64,000 bases of DNA from Xenorhabdus nematophila ATCC 19061 (GCF_000252955.1 NC_014228.1:1812005-1876004); one strand, 5' to 3'; shown: positions 29,959-40,262, counted from the stretch's first letter. Program-made: numbers and translations. Notes: generated from the letters alone by a model not told the origin.

Positions 29959-31287
29959 TCATTCCTGCTCCCGCTGCCTGGGAAACTGAGCTTGTAAGAA
30001 CGGAAGCAATAACAAACCTATCATTACTGCGCAGACAGAGATAGTAATAAACACCCCAGTCCAATGATAATGCTCTAAAATGATGGCAAAAGGATAGCCG
30101 GCAAGAGCAGCCCCGGTATAAGCAAAAAGACCAACAAATCCAGTTGCAGCACCGGCTGAATCTTTATGTGAACATTCAGCAGCGGCCATACCAATTAATA
30201 ATTGTGGGCCAAAAACAAAGAAACCGATCGTGAAAAAACCAATTGATTGAAATATCAGATTAGTCACAGGCATCAGCCATAAAGCGGCTACAGACAAAAA
30301 AATTCCCATTGCAAATATCAAATTCATCGGCCCACGATTGCCACCAAATATTTTGTCTGATCCCCAACCAGCCACCAGCGATCCCATCAATCCACCGATT
30401 TCAAAAAGCGATAATACCGCATTTGCGCTCACCAAATTATAATGATGAGACTCCGTCAGATAGAGGTTTCCCCAATCGTTAATAACCGTACGAACGATGT
30501 ACACCAATACATAACTAAACGAAAGCAACCAAATGTATTTATTACGAAAAACATACAGTTTCAGTATTTCTCGGGTTGTTAATCCCTGCCCTTGGCTTTC
30601 CTGCAACTTTTCCAGATGGTCATTACGGAATTGACCAATCGTCGGTAACCCCATAGTAGTAGGTTTGTCACGTAACCGATAACACAAAAATATACCCGCT
30701 AAAATCCCCAGACAGCCCGGCACGATAAATCCTTCTCGCCAGCTAAAATGCAATGTTAAAAAACTGACAAACAATGCAACCAACGCACTTCCGACATGAT
30801 GTGACGTATTCCAGAGCGACCACCAGAATCCACGCTCTGAACGAGAGTACCAAGAAGTGAGTAATTTGGCACATGATGGAGAACCCCACCCCTGAAACCA
30901 CGCATTTAATACCCAAAGAACGGTAAACATCACAACAGAGCTGGACAGGCCGAAAAATATATTAATGATCCCCGTGGCAATTAACCCTATTCCCATAAAA
31001 TAACGAGGATTAGAACGATCGGAAATAATGCCAGACAGGAATTTTGAACACCCATAAGTGATATAAAATAAAGTGCCAATAAGACCAATGGCACCTTTAT
31101 CGAGGCCGAGATCAGTTATCATCGCAGGCATCGCATAGTTAAAACTTTTACGGGTAAAGTAAAACAACGCATAGCCTATATAGAGGCTCAGCATGGTGTG
31201 CAAGCGCCAATAACGATATTGTTCCCGAATTTCGCCATCAGATAAACAATGTTGGCCCGTCGATTTGGTTTGAGAAGAAACTATCAT
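29959..31287 (-). CDS. uhpC: Hexose-phosphate sensor/MFS protein UhpC
   Basis: The 442-residue major facilitator has 12 membrane segments and the organophosphate-antiporter signature (YFTRKSFNYAMPAMI, GWGSPSCAKLLTSWY, WNTSHHVGSAL). UhpC senses external glucose-6-phosphate and signals to UhpB. It follows uhpB by 8 bases on the same strand. Confidence 0.92.
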   Translation of the reverse strand: MIVSSQTKSTGQHCLSDGEIREQYRYWRLHTMLSLYIGYALFYFTRKSFNYAMPAMITDLGLDKGAIGLIGTLFYITYGCSKFLSGIISDRSNPRYFMGIGLIATGIINIFFGLSSSVVMFTVLWVLNAWFQGWGSPSCAKLLTSWYSRSERGFWWSLWNTSHHVGSALVALFVSFLTLHFSWREGFIVPGCLGILAGIFLCYRLRDKPTTMGLPTIGQFRNDHLEKLQESQGQGLTTREILKLYVFRNKYIWLLSFSYVLVYIVRTVINDWGNLYLTESHHYNLVSANAVLSLFEIGGLMGSLVAGWGSDKIFGGNRGPMNLIFAMGIFLSVAALWLMPVTNLIFQSIGFFTIGFFVFGPQLLIGMAAAECSHKDSAGAATGFVGLFAYTGAALAGYPFAIILEHYHWTGVFITISVCAVMIGLLLLPFLQAQFPRQREQE

Positions 31288-31295
31288 AACTCGTC

Positions 31296-32819
31296 TTAAA
31301 GTTTAGGCAGAATGATCGATAAATCCGTACCTGAATAAGTTAAATCATCCTGTTGTTTTTCATTATGAATTGAGAACATCCCGCCAAGAACTTGTACCCG
31401 TTCTCGCATACCGCGCAAACCAAATCCTTTCATATAATCTTCGGCTTTACAGCCAATACCATTATCTTTAATCGATAAATGGATCTTCTCCCTGACGGAA
31501 ACAGACAGTTCAATCTGATCCGCGTGGGAATATTTCAGTGCATTATTCAATGCTTCCTGACAAAGACGGTATAAAGTGATTTTGGTTGTGTCACTCAGTT
31601 GCTCAATTTCCACAGCAGAATTATCTGCCCAGTCAATGTTTACTGATATTCCATGAGATTCAAATTCCATATCCCGCAATAATTGCTCAATGGCTTCTTT
31701 CAAACCCAGATCATCAAGTATTTTAGGACGTAACCGACTGAGTAATCCTTTGGTCGTATCATAAATATTCAGGGATAATGATTCGATAGTCTTAGCACAA
31801 TGAGAACTGATCGGTGCCACTTCAACTCGCTGAATAATATTGGCCTGTGTACGAATAGCAGTAATATTCTGACCGATTTCATCATGTAGCTCCCGGGCTA
31901 TTTCCCGTCTCACACATTCTTCGGCTTTCACCAATTGTCGGGATAAACTGTGATTACGAGATAACTGACGTTTTAACTGAGCGTTAAGATCACGCTGACG
32001 CTGAACCGCCATGCCAAGCATAATCCCCGTTAACGTCTGTACCAGCAGTGATAATAATAAATCCGTAATCTCCATATCCGAGACACCGCTGCGCGCAGCG
32101 ATCAGGGCAATACTATTCAGTAAAGTTCCAAGTACAGCACCTTGCCAACCATAGCGAAAAGCCAACAAGATAATGGGAATGGCCAAACAGAACGGGGCAA
32201 AATAATGCAACTCATTAGGGAGACCAACCTGGAGACAGATATTCAGTACAAACAGTAGGATATATAGAACAATGTGACGCAGGCGAAAATGAATCCGTTG
32301 TGATATCAGATTGGCAGTCAAAGGGAACCAAACATTCTGGAACAAGTAATGCCACACTAAATAACACAGAGGAACCAGCATAACGCCACCGGTTAAACTC
32401 ACCAAAAATGCCGTAATCAAATCTGGATTGTGGTTACTTACTGCCACAATATTAATGACAGATGTTGCCAAAATAACACCGATTATGACCACAAATCGCT
32501 GCCATTGAGCACCTCCATAATAACGGCTGGCAAACCACATCACAGGGAGGCTCGCTATGCTGGCCGTTAATACTGTCAGCCATTGAGGTTGTCCCATTAA
32601 CAATGCCAAACAAATAGTGAGACTACATTCAGCACCATAAACCATCGGCCAGTAATGCTTAGGTGTGTGCAGTACAATGCCAAGACGCAGAGCAAAAGGA
32701 AAAAATAAGATAGCCAGTTCTGAATCATTGACAAAATAGTAGGCTATTACCCATAAGCAAAACCACCAACAAGAAAACAATAACCAGCCACAAAATGAAT
32801 TAATCAGGTATCGGTGCAT
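31296..32819 (-). CDS. uhpB: Sensor histidine kinase UhpB
   Basis: The start is set at ATG 32819 (MHRYLINSF), with GAGGA 12-14 bases upstream; a GTG nine codons earlier is possible. It has about 507 residues: MASE1-like eight-helix N-terminus, dimerisation helix with the phospho-acceptor His in REIARELHDEIGQNI, and HATPase_c (QEALNNALKYSHA, DNGIGC, GFGLRGMRERV). It phosphorylates UhpA. Its upstream neighbour is a truncated relE, so the gene has been separated from uhpA and may depend on a new promoter. Confidence 0.92.
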   Translation of the reverse strand: MHRYLINSFCGWLLFSCWWFCLWVIAYYFVNDSELAILFFPFALRLGIVLHTPKHYWPMVYGAECSLTICLALLMGQPQWLTVLTASIASLPVMWFASRYYGGAQWQRFVVIIGVILATSVINIVAVSNHNPDLITAFLVSLTGGVMLVPLCYLVWHYLFQNVWFPLTANLISQRIHFRLRHIVLYILLFVLNICLQVGLPNELHYFAPFCLAIPIILLAFRYGWQGAVLGTLLNSIALIAARSGVSDMEITDLLLSLLVQTLTGIMLGMAVQRQRDLNAQLKRQLSRNHSLSRQLVKAEECVRREIARELHDEIGQNITAIRTQANIIQRVEVAPISSHCAKTIESLSLNIYDTTKGLLSRLRPKILDDLGLKEAIEQLLRDMEFESHGISVNIDWADNSAVEIEQLSDTTKITLYRLCQEALNNALKYSHADQIELSVSVREKIHLSIKDNGIGCKAEDYMKGFGLRGMRERVQVLGGMFSIHNEKQQDDLTYSGTDLSIILPKL

Positions 32820-32992
32820 TAAAAAGAAAAATTCCTCAGAAAACACGCTAAATCGCCATGTAGTCTGGCAGGCTCGATATAAGGGTTTTTCTGTAACTTT
32901 TTCAGCTTCTTTTTAAACTGTTCACGAATGCTGTTATCCAGCTTTTGCCATTCTTTTACCGCGCGTTCGTCAAACTCGATATTAAATATCAT
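32820..32992 (-). pseudogene. RelE-type toxin, truncated
   Basis: The frame starts ATG 32992, overlapping the end of the antitoxin gene. It reads IEFDERAVKEWQKLD, REQFKKKLKKL and NPYIEPARLHGDLA, the first half of a RelE mRNA interferase. It then runs into the uhpB upstream region and stops after 56 codons. The catalytic C-terminal half (Arg and Tyr residues that cut mRNA) is missing, so it should be inactive. Confidence 0.8.
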
Positions 32993-33236
32993 CGAGATTT
33001 ACCCGGATTCGTTTGGCAGGATTCTTTAGGCGATCGCGTACTACATCCAGAATATCTTCATCTTCATCGTGCTCTGCAACCATCACCGATACCTCAGTAA
33101 ATGGTAGCTTTTCATGTTCTGCCACATAACGCAGGAAGAGTCGCATTGCATCAGAAGGGGACAGATTCAGCTTATCAAATGCCTGATATGCACTTTTCTT
33201 AAGCTCTTCATCTACTCTTATTTGGATGGTGCTCAT
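32982..33236 (-). CDS. RelB/DinJ-family antitoxin
   Basis: I chose the Met at 33236 (MSTIQIRVDEELKKSAYQAF); 20 further codons upstream are open but unlike the family. The 84-residue protein has an N-terminal ribbon-helix-helix with SPSDAMRLFLRYVAEH, and an acidic, flexible C-terminal part that would bind RelE. Intact, while its toxin partner is truncated, so it is an orphan antitoxin here. AT-rich DNA just upstream should hold its autoregulated promoter. Confidence 0.85.
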   Translation of the reverse strand: MSTIQIRVDEELKKSAYQAFDKLNLSPSDAMRLFLRYVAEHEKLPFTEVSVMVAEHDEDEDILDVVRDRLKNPAKRIRVNLDDI

Positions 33237-33566
33237 AGTGTTATCCTGTGTAATTACATTTGTATTGCATTGTACATTATTGCATCTATGGCGCAATGAG
33301 TTTTACAAATGTTTAGCCATCCGTGGCTTGGAGTTAAGCGCTGAATGACAACACTTAGAGAAATTTAGATAAATCGATATCATACACTGCCAGCCACGCT
33401 TCGGCAGGCCATGAATATACTGTGCCAAATCTCTTATCAGGCGCAGTATCAGGAGTAACTGGGCTACTTTTATTTCGCAAAACATAGAAACCTCTGATGA
33501 ATCAGTTGTTATCAAATTGATAACTCTTTCATGTTCGATATATCGTCGGAAGGCATTCATAGACGG

Positions 33567-33684
33567 CAGGACTCTAAGGGATTTTACAACGACGTCCGTC
33601 CCCATAGTTTCACTGGCGGTCTTTCTCCCGTTGAATACGAAAAGCAGTGGGAAGAGGCTAAAATTGTGTCCGGAAATGCTTGAC
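33567..33684 (+). pseudogene. IS3-family OrfB, C-terminal fragment
   Basis: A short frame reads FYNDVRPHSFTGGLSPVEYE, the C-terminal signature of IS3 OrfB transposases, and stops at 33684. Nothing of the catalytic core remains. Confidence 0.7.
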
Positions 33685-34056
33685 CGCTACACTTTAATCG
33701 TCGATCAGCTTAATACGCACAAATCGGCCAGTTTGGTTGAATACATTGCCGAAGCCTGTGGCCTTGATGAAGAACGGGGAGTGAAAGGCAAGTGCGGGGT
33801 ACTTCAGTCAATGGAAACACGAATGAATTTTTGGTCAGACCCAACCCATCGTATCCGATTTGTTTATACGCCGAAACACGCCTCTTGGCTAAATCAAATA
33901 GAATGCGGGTTCAGCCTGATATTCCGGCATTTGCTCAGACGGCTTTCCGTCAGCAGCAAGGAGAAATTGCGGGAGCTTATTTTAGCATACATTGAATATC
34001 ACAATCGGGTATCAGCTAAACCTTTCAAATGGCTCTATCGTGGAAATGGAAAATAG
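33670..34056 (+). pseudogene. IS630-family transposase, C-terminal fragment
   Basis: The frame contains LIVDQLNTHKSASLVEYIA (second Asp region) and FVYTPKHASWLNQIECGFS (third acidic residue), then LAYIEYHNRVSAKPFKW. The N-terminus is replaced by IS3 remnant sequence. A different IS630 type from the others here. It stops 6 bases before the uhpA stop on the opposite strand. Confidence 0.75.
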
Positions 34057-34061
34057 GGCCT

Positions 34062-34682
34062 TTAATTGAAGGATGATCCACTAGTGGCAAAATAATTGGC
34101 TAAACCAACGTTGTTTACTACGCCTAATTTGCTCATCGCATTAGCGCGATGGACATGCACGGTTTTATGGCTCAAACCCAATTCAGCCGCAACAGCCTTA
34201 ACATCCATACCTCTGGCAAGCATCTCTCCGACTTGCCGTTCACGTTTAGTCAGGTGATCCAATGCCGTTGGATTATTTTTTGATGATGTCAGTTTATGCA
34301 CAATATCAGGTGTAAGATAACAACCATTATTTGCTGTTGTACGCACGGCCTGAAGCAATTCATCCGGGCTACAACGCTTACTCAGATAACCGCGCGCACC
34401 TGCCTTTAAAGCATTTTCCACCATCGTGGCAGAGTCATGAACACTCAACATAATGCAGGTAATACCCGAAGGGAGATCTTGCAACAGTGAAAGCCCGCTT
34501 TCATCTTTCATGGAGATATCCAGAATACACACGGTTGCGCCTGAACCCGGCAGCCCTTGCCGGGCTTCCGCACATGAACTGAATTCACCCACAACTTCAA
34601 TATCAGATTCTAAATTGAGTAATTGGGCAAACCCTGAACGAACAACAACATGATCATCAACTAATGCTACTTTAATCATCAC
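34062..34682 (-). CDS. uhpA: Response regulator UhpA
   Basis: The 206-residue protein has a receiver domain with DD at positions 9-10 (ALVDDHVVV), the phospho-acceptor Asp in [14 protein letters not shown], and Lys in GYLSKRCSP. The LuxR-type HTH reads [36 protein letters not shown]. It activates uhpT. Here it lies downstream of uhpT on the same strand and is separated from uhpB by 1.2 kb of IS and relBE debris. Confidence 0.92.
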   Translation of the reverse strand: MMIKVALVDDHVVVRSGFAQLLNLESDIEVVGEFSSCAEARQGLPGSGATVCILDISMKDESGLSLLQDLPSGITCIMLSVHDSATMVENALKAGARGYLSKRCSPDELLQAVRTTANNGCYLTPDIVHKLTSSKNNPTALDHLTKRERQVGEMLARGMDVKAVAAELGLSHKTVHVHRANAMSKLGVVNNVGLANYFATSGSSFN

Positions 34683-34820
34683 TATTTTTTATCGAATAAA
34701 ATAATCAGACTAAACTACCCTGATTAGTATGGCTTCGCAATAGAGGATACGTCAGGGAAAAGAGATAAGGCGGTACTACTGCGAATATGCAGCAGCACCG
34801 ATATGCGTTTTTAGTGTGAT

Positions 34821-36197
34821 TTACTGCACTTTCTTATTTTTTCGGATTTTTCTCTCTTCTGCAATAGCGACAAAAGCGAGCAAGCCCAGGCAGACGAATG
34901 CTGAAGTATCCAAAGCCACAAACGTTCCTTTCCAGCCAGTCAAACCAAAAATAGGTACACCATCAGCAATCATACCCAAACCGAGTTTGGCAAAGCTATC
35001 ACCAATCAAATAAGCAAATGTTCCTTTAACACCATCAGCAACACTGATCGCTTTTTTGGGCACAAAGCCAACAGCCGCCACACCGATTAACAATTGTGGG
35101 CCAAACACCAAGAAACCGAGAACAAACAGGGAACCCAGATACATAAATTCACTGGTCGCATGTTGATAAAATTCGAGGCAGACAATAATCAGAGCCAACG
35201 AAACACAGGCAACCAAGGCACGGCGGCCATTTGCCAAATCAGACAAATAACCCCACATCAATGTCCCTATCAATGCCCCAACTTCAAACATGGTAAAGCC
35301 AGTAATGGCCGTTTCTTTGGACTGCCCCAATACTTGATATCCATATACTGTTGACCATTGGTCAATACCAATGCGTACTATATAAAGGAAAATATTGGCG
35401 AAACAGAGTAACCAAATCACTTTGTTTTTTAATACATATTCAACAAAGATCTCTTTTTTGGTCATTTTGTTTTCTTCTGCCGCGATATCTTCTTCGCTGG
35501 CAGATTCGCCAAATAACTCTTCGACCTTACCTAAACCGTAACTTTCTGGTGAATCGCTGCCATAACGCAATCCGATAAAGCCAATGATCAGCGCAATGAT
35601 AGATGGGAAGATAAACATCCCGACCACATGGCCATTAAAAAAGTAATTGGCGCCGAACAGTGCGACCCCAGCCGCTGCCGCGCCACCTACATTATGGGAT
35701 AAATTCCACAAACCAAGATAGGTTCCGCGCTTATTACGGGGAGTCCATTTCGTAATGGTGGAATAACTGGCAGGCCCACCAATACTTTGGAAAAAACCAC
35801 TTAGTGCATAGCATGCTACCATCAGGAAAACGCTAATACTGGAATTTCCCATGCTCATGCTGAAACCCAGCATGGCAAGGCCAGATAAAATAAGCATAAA
35901 TGGCAGGAATTGTTTGGTATTCTTACCATCTGCATAGTAAGCAACAACCGTTTTACCAATCCCGTAAGTGATAGAAAACCCCAACCCGATTAAGCCCAGC
36001 TGCGTCATCGACAAACCATATGTCGAAATCATGTCGTTTTGAGCTATGTTAAAGTTTTTACGCACTAAATACATGGCCATATAGCCGATAAAAACCACCA
36101 GGTACGACTGAATAAACGGTTTAAACCACATTTTTCGGCGTACATCCACTGGAAGATCCAGTGTCGGCTTACGAATTTGTTCTAGAATTTTAATCAT
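34821..36197 (-). CDS. uhpT: Hexose-phosphate:phosphate antiporter UhpT
   Basis: The start is set at ATG 36197 ([16 protein letters not shown]), matching E. coli; 24 further codons are open upstream. It has 458 residues, 12 membrane segments, and the family signatures [14 protein letters not shown] and [19 protein letters not shown]. It imports glucose-6-phosphate against phosphate and is also an entry route for fosfomycin. It is the first gene of the locus, whereas in E. coli uhpT is last. Confidence 0.94.
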   Translation of the reverse strand: MIKILEQIRKPTLDLPVDVRRKMWFKPFIQSYLVVFIGYMAMYLVRKNFNIAQNDMISTYGLSMTQLGLIGLGFSITYGIGKTVVAYYADGKNTKQFLPFMLILSGLAMLGFSMSMGNSSISVFLMVACYALSGFFQSIGGPASYSTITKWTPRNKRGTYLGLWNLSHNVGGAAAAGVALFGANYFFNGHVVGMFIFPSIIALIIGFIGLRYGSDSPESYGLGKVEELFGESASEEDIAAEENKMTKKEIFVEYVLKNKVIWLLCFANIFLYIVRIGIDQWSTVYGYQVLGQSKETAITGFTMFEVGALIGTLMWGYLSDLANGRRALVACVSLALIIVCLEFYQHATSEFMYLGSLFVLGFLVFGPQLLIGVAAVGFVPKKAISVADGVKGTFAYLIGDSFAKLGLGMIADGVPIFGLTGWKGTFVALDTSAFVCLGLLAFVAIAEERKIRKNKKVQ

Positions 36198-36803
36198 TTG
36201 AAATCCCTGGATAATCACGAGAAAAAAGGCCTTTTTGATGCAGGTGGAAATAAAAAAGGCGAATCGCAAGACAGCGAAAGTTTTCGTAGGTATTGTTATG
36301 GCTTGCAGTTTAAGAGACAGAAAACAAATTAGCTTGAGCTACGTTCTTAGTTGGACCAGGAATATTTCTTAGTTTTATGCGATTAGAATGTAAAGCGTGA
36401 AAGAAATCACACTCTTCACTCAGCAACAGATAAAGACTGGGATAGATATATTCAGTGTAGAAAATAACTTTTTTGATGTTTTGATTCTAATTTATTGTGA
36501 TGATAAATATTCAATCAACATCTGATAATTTTAACTTATATTTCAATGAATTTTGAAAAGAAGTTTATTTCCATATCCAAATAGACTGTAGATAGCTTAA
36601 CTTGATTGCGGATATATTCATTAGACTTATCATAAGCAGGGGGTTTAAAGAGAAAAAATAATCAGCAAAATCTCATTCTCAATATTATCACTATTTTTCT
36701 TCTTTCTACCCGCTTTATATCTTTTAAATCAATTCAATTATTACTCAATACAGACCATCAAGATGGATGGTCTAATAAAATGATCACTCTTTAGCGAAGC
36801 AGA
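36198..36803 (-). promoter_or_regulatory. Upstream region of uhpT and spacer
   Basis: About 600 AT-rich bases without a gene. UhpA and Crp sites are expected near 36250-36450, but I cannot name them reliably. A hairpin AGACCATC / GGATGGTCT (36751-36772) follows the lipoprotein gene stop and may be its weak terminator. Confidence 0.4.
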
Positions 36804-37139
36804 TTATAATTTACCGTCAGCTACCATTTGCTGTATATCTCTTGTTATCTGGTCATTCATTTTGTCTATGCCGCGATTAGGCCAAGAGTTCATTAAGCCA
36901 AAACTTGTTTGATTTTTTGCAAATACTTCAATGGAATGGCACTCTTCCGTATCTATCGAACCTTCTCTGGATGCTATCTCGTTCAGTATTCTGAAGGTAA
37001 TATCGCCGTTATCAGCGTTCTCCCCGAGAGCACGGCAAAGGCTGTTGTTACTGAGCAATGTAAGATTATCTGTTGGCACTTTTCCGATAGAACATCCGGC
37101 AGTAGCAAGTATAAACAGTAATAGTAATTTTCTTGACAT
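36804..37139 (-). CDS. Small lipoprotein of unknown function
   Basis: The 111-residue protein starts MSRKLLLLFILATAGC, a short signal sequence with a lipobox (LATAGC), so it should be lipidated at Cys16. Two further Cys (NNSLCRAL and TEECHSIE) could form a disulphide. No Asp at +2, so outer membrane sorting is likely. I do not recognise the family. Confidence 0.7.
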   Translation of the reverse strand: MSRKLLLLFILATAGCSIGKVPTDNLTLLSNNSLCRALGENADNGDITFRILNEIASREGSIDTEECHSIEVFAKNQTSFGLMNSWPNRGIDKMNDQITRDIQQMVADGKL

Positions 37140-37524
37140 TTAAAACTAATCCATAAAAAACAGAGCGGCAGTATACCGACGGACAAAGAGAAAATACAGT
37201 AAGCAGTAGAAAATACGCCTTAAAATCTGGCGGTCTATTTTAAAATCTGATTATCAAGCATCATAAATATGGATTGGCGTGTAAACTCAGCTGATCCTGC
37301 TAACAGTATTCCCTTATCAAATAAGAATTGATGGCATCCCCTAAAAAAACACTTTGCCAGTATACTTAACCCGGACTCTGCTTAAGAAATGAACGCCCAT
37401 GCTCTTGTCATGCTTGGGTTTCACAGAAAAAATATATTTTCTTGAAAAAACAGACTAAAAGTTATAGTGTCAAAAAAGAGAAAACTAATTAAAAAATATT
37501 CAAGAAAATAAGGAGTAAAAATAT

Positions 37525-38214
37525 ATGAGCTGTTCAACAGATAAAATCGTTAACGCCCTAATAAATTTTTGGGAAATTAGTAATGAACCGTGGGGCGCAA
37601 AAGATAATAACTCAAAATTTATATATGCAAATAATAAATACCATGAATTACTTTCACTGCCCAAAGGATATGATGTAGCAGGACATTACGATGGTGAACT
37701 TCCTTCAACCACATCAGATTTTCAAGATGAATTTCAAAAACATGATAGAAAAGTAGAAACATTGTTAGACAGAGTTACGTCTATTGAAATTCATCCTTTC
37801 AAAGGCCTGGACTATTTACAACCATGGTACTTTGACAAATTCCCATTAATAGACGAATCAGGTGAATGTAGGGGGACTATTTTCCATGGAAGGCCGGTAG
37901 ACACTATAACACTTGAAAAACTAAAAAAAATAAATATCCAGGCATCCTTAATTTTCACCCCCCCATCAGAAATATTCAGTAAAAGGGAATGGGAAATTAT
38001 ATTTTATATAATGCAAGGTTATTCTACTAAAGACATAGCAGAAAGACTATTTGTGTCTTACAGAACAATTTCAAACCACATTCAGAACGTGTATAAGAAA
38101 ACCGAAACAAATAGTAGAAAGAGCCTCGTTGATTACTGTTATGAACATAATATAGCTAACTATGTCCCTGAAAATTTTTTCAGGGAACAGAAATCCATTT
38201 ACTTTAATGAATAG
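37525..38214 (+). CDS. LuxR-family regulator with PAS-type sensor domain
   Basis: The 229-residue protein follows a good ribosome site (AAGGAG, 9 bases). N-terminus: a PAS_4-like domain (about 10-130, WGAKDNNSKFIYANNKYHELL, WYFDKFPLIDESGECRGTIFHG). C-terminus: LuxR HTH (FSKREWEIIFYIMQGYSTKDIAERLF, SYRTISNHIQNVYKK). Photorhabdus and Xenorhabdus carry many such PAS4-LuxR solos, thought to sense host or self signals. No luxI is nearby. Its stop abuts the stop of the cupin gene on the other strand. Confidence 0.85.
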   Translation: MSCSTDKIVNALINFWEISNEPWGAKDNNSKFIYANNKYHELLSLPKGYDVAGHYDGELPSTTSDFQDEFQKHDRKVETLLDRVTSIEIHPFKGLDYLQPWYFDKFPLIDESGECRGTIFHGRPVDTITLEKLKKINIQASLIFTPPSEIFSKREWEIIFYIMQGYSTKDIAERLFVSYRTISNHIQNVYKKTETNSRKSLVDYCYEHNIANYVPENFFREQKSIYFNE

Positions 38215-38601
38215 TTATTTACAAATATCCTCAAAACCAACTCTATCATGAGATAAATGAGATTTTGGGCATAAAAATATCAGTTCAACATCGTCATGAG
38301 ATACCAGTTGATGTGCTGTATTTTGATGAATACAAAAAATACAGCCTTTTGAAAAATTTTCTTTTTTTATATTAAAAATTTCATTACCTACCACATCCCC
38401 TGTCCATATTTCACCATTACCAGAAAGTATAATATACCATTCATCTCCTTGACCATGACTATGACATGCCACTTTCTTCCCCTTTTTTATAAAGGTCGCA
38501 TAAGCATTCAATCCATCTTTTTCTATAAGATGTTTTATAGAAATGCCAACTGCGTCATCTTTGGCTGCACCGTCTGTAGAAAATTTTGCGAAATCAATCA
38601 T
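38215..38601 (-). CDS. Cupin-domain protein
   Basis: The 128-residue single-domain cupin has metal-ligand motif 1 in ACHSHGQGDEWYIILSGNGE (His, His, Glu) and motif 2 around CIHQNTAHQLVSHDD. Substrate is not predictable; small cupins of this kind act as sugar or amino-acid derivative isomerases or dioxygenases, or as regulators. It is tail-to-tail with the PAS-LuxR gene with no intergenic bases. Confidence 0.75.
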   Translation of the reverse strand: MIDFAKFSTDGAAKDDAVGISIKHLIEKDGLNAYATFIKKGKKVACHSHGQGDEWYIILSGNGEIWTGDVVGNEIFNIKKENFSKGCIFCIHQNTAHQLVSHDDVELIFLCPKSHLSHDRVGFEDICK

Positions 38602-38874
38602 AGCTATATCCTTATTCTGAAATTAATTAAGTAATATTTACTCATGTTCACAACAGCCAAAACAATACATAATAGAAATTACTTTCCACATGAAAATAAT
38701 AATAAAGCTATTGTGCAATATTCAAATATGAATTATCCAACATCAGGGTACCTATTTTATAGGTTCTGCATGTAAAATGCGACATTAGTTTTAATTCATG
38801 ACACTAACTCACTATTTTAGCTGCGTTTTAAAGATGATTATTCCTTAAAATAGGCAAATATGAGGATATATAGG

Positions 38875-39315
38875 TTATAAAATAGCACTCCCAAGAGAAT
38901 AAGATACGATATTGGTAATGATAGTGAGATCTCTTTTCAATAATTCCTTCATCTTCTGATGACCTTCTTGATTGTTATCAGAGGAGATTTTAATTTGAAT
39001 ATCTGAACTATCGTTCCAGCATATGAAAAGGAAAAATTTCTTAATATCTATTTTGTTTTGGGGATTAGTTAAAATGCCAAAAGGAGCCGTAGAGGCAAAT
39101 TCATTATCAGCAAGATATCCCCACATTTGTTCAATATCATAAAGCCTAGCCGTTCCTATTTTTAGATCAAAAGACAACATGCTGCGCAATTTCCAATCAC
39201 AAACCACTAAGTCTTCCGGTGTCGGCTCCCAAACAGACGGAATATTTTGCTGATTATGCTTTTCAATATGGACAGCAATGAACCAACTGGTGCAACTATT
39301 GCTTATAGATAGCAT
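38875..39315 (-). CDS. Hypothetical protein, possible immunity partner
   Basis: The 146-residue soluble protein shows no signal peptide. It contains SVWEPTPEDLVVCDWKLRS and FFLFICWNDSSDIQIKISS and ends in a hydrophobic tail. I do not recognise it. It lies 160 bases downstream of a small toxin-like gene on the same strand, the usual place for an immunity gene of a polymorphic toxin. That role is only inferred from position. Confidence 0.5.
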   Translation of the reverse strand: MLSISNSCTSWFIAVHIEKHNQQNIPSVWEPTPEDLVVCDWKLRSMLSFDLKIGTARLYDIEQMWGYLADNEFASTAPFGILTNPQNKIDIKKFFLFICWNDSSDIQIKISSDNNQEGHQKMKELLKRDLTIITNIVSYSLGSAIL

Positions 39316-39475
39316 GGAGACTGAATATCAGCTCAATCCGCTGATACTTCGATTTGATATATGTGAACGAGAGAAAAATGTGTGTATGAGGTTTAAATGA
39401 TGGTCAAACATTCAGTGACGGGCCACCCTATTTCAGTGGCCCAGCTGTTTTATTATTTTGGATAATCTGCATTTT

Positions 39476-39757
39476 CTAGGAATGTCCGCCTATCTGAAGA
39501 ACATAAACGGTGTCTTTATCCAATATAAATGAAACTCTATCACTGCCATTGAGCCTTATTTCGAATTGCTGGACATTTTTGGATGTGCCTTTCATTCTTT
39601 TATAATTAGCATCACCTATCGCTTCCGCCGCCTCTTTGGGATGAAGTCCTCCGTTTCTTATATTGTTTACCCAAGAATTATAATTCATCAAAGCTGTTTC
39701 AGAGAGTCCTGGATCTATATTTTTTAGTGCCTTTTTATCGTCAACTTCCCATGCCAT
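39476..39757 (-). CDS. Small orphan toxin-like protein (RelE/CDI-toxin-like C-terminus)
   Basis: The 93-residue protein starts MAWEVDDKKALKN behind GAGGTAA. The C-terminal half (KNVQQFEIRLNGSDRVSFIL, DTVYVLQIGGHS) has the strand pattern and the closing Gly-Gly-His of RelE/ParE-type mRNA interferase domains that also occur at the ends of contact-dependent inhibition and Rhs toxins. No secretion signal and no large toxin gene upstream, so it looks like a detached toxin module. Activity is inference. Confidence 0.5.
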   Translation of the reverse strand: MAWEVDDKKALKNIDPGLSETALMNYNSWVNNIRNGGLHPKEAAEAIGDANYKRMKGTSKNVQQFEIRLNGSDRVSFILDKDTVYVLQIGGHS

Positions 39758-39779
39758 ATATTACCTCTATTATTTTGAT

Positions 39780-40250
39780 AGTTAGCTTCCAAATACTAAC
39801 TCTGATTGGCTTTTTCAAAACCATCAATTTTTATATATATTGATTGCACAAATATTAAGCAAAAAACCAGAGGTGAACAATGATGTCAGTGAACCGAAGT
39901 ATTTTTGCTCGTGTGGAGGCATTTATTATTTATAACAATTTGATTTTATTTAATTATTACTCAGAATGGGAATTAGAGAATAACCTTTTGCTTAACACAT
40001 ATAGGTACTCCAGTGTCTCATACTGCTGCAACCCATCATTTGGTTCTTTCCCAAACTTGCCCACTACATCATCTATAAAAAGCCACCACGTCCGAAGAGG
40101 TGGCGGCAGGGGTTATTACTTTAGCCACTCAAGGGTAATGGGTAAAGAAATAGTTTGTTTAGTTTCAGAGGGTAACCAATTGTTCAGTATTATTCGCTTT
40201 TAATTAAGTTGAAATGGGGTTATTAGGTTCTGTGGTACTGTAAGTAACAT
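39780..40250. other. Intergenic stretch with a hairpin
   Basis: AT-rich DNA with a stable hairpin at about 40080-40108 (GCCACC..CGAAGA.GGTGGC) followed by non-T-rich sequence. An open frame across it (39880-40203) has no coding character and I do not call it. Confidence 0.4.
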
Positions 40251-40262
40251 ATGGAGAATAAG

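Noticed and set aside
33303..33605. 100-codon minus frame upstream of relB
   Set aside because: It is antisense to IS3 remnant sequence and shows no family features.
39880..40203. 107-codon frame with start ATGATG
   Set aside because: It spans a hairpin and AT-rich intergenic DNA, its composition is unlike a protein and no ribosome site is evident.
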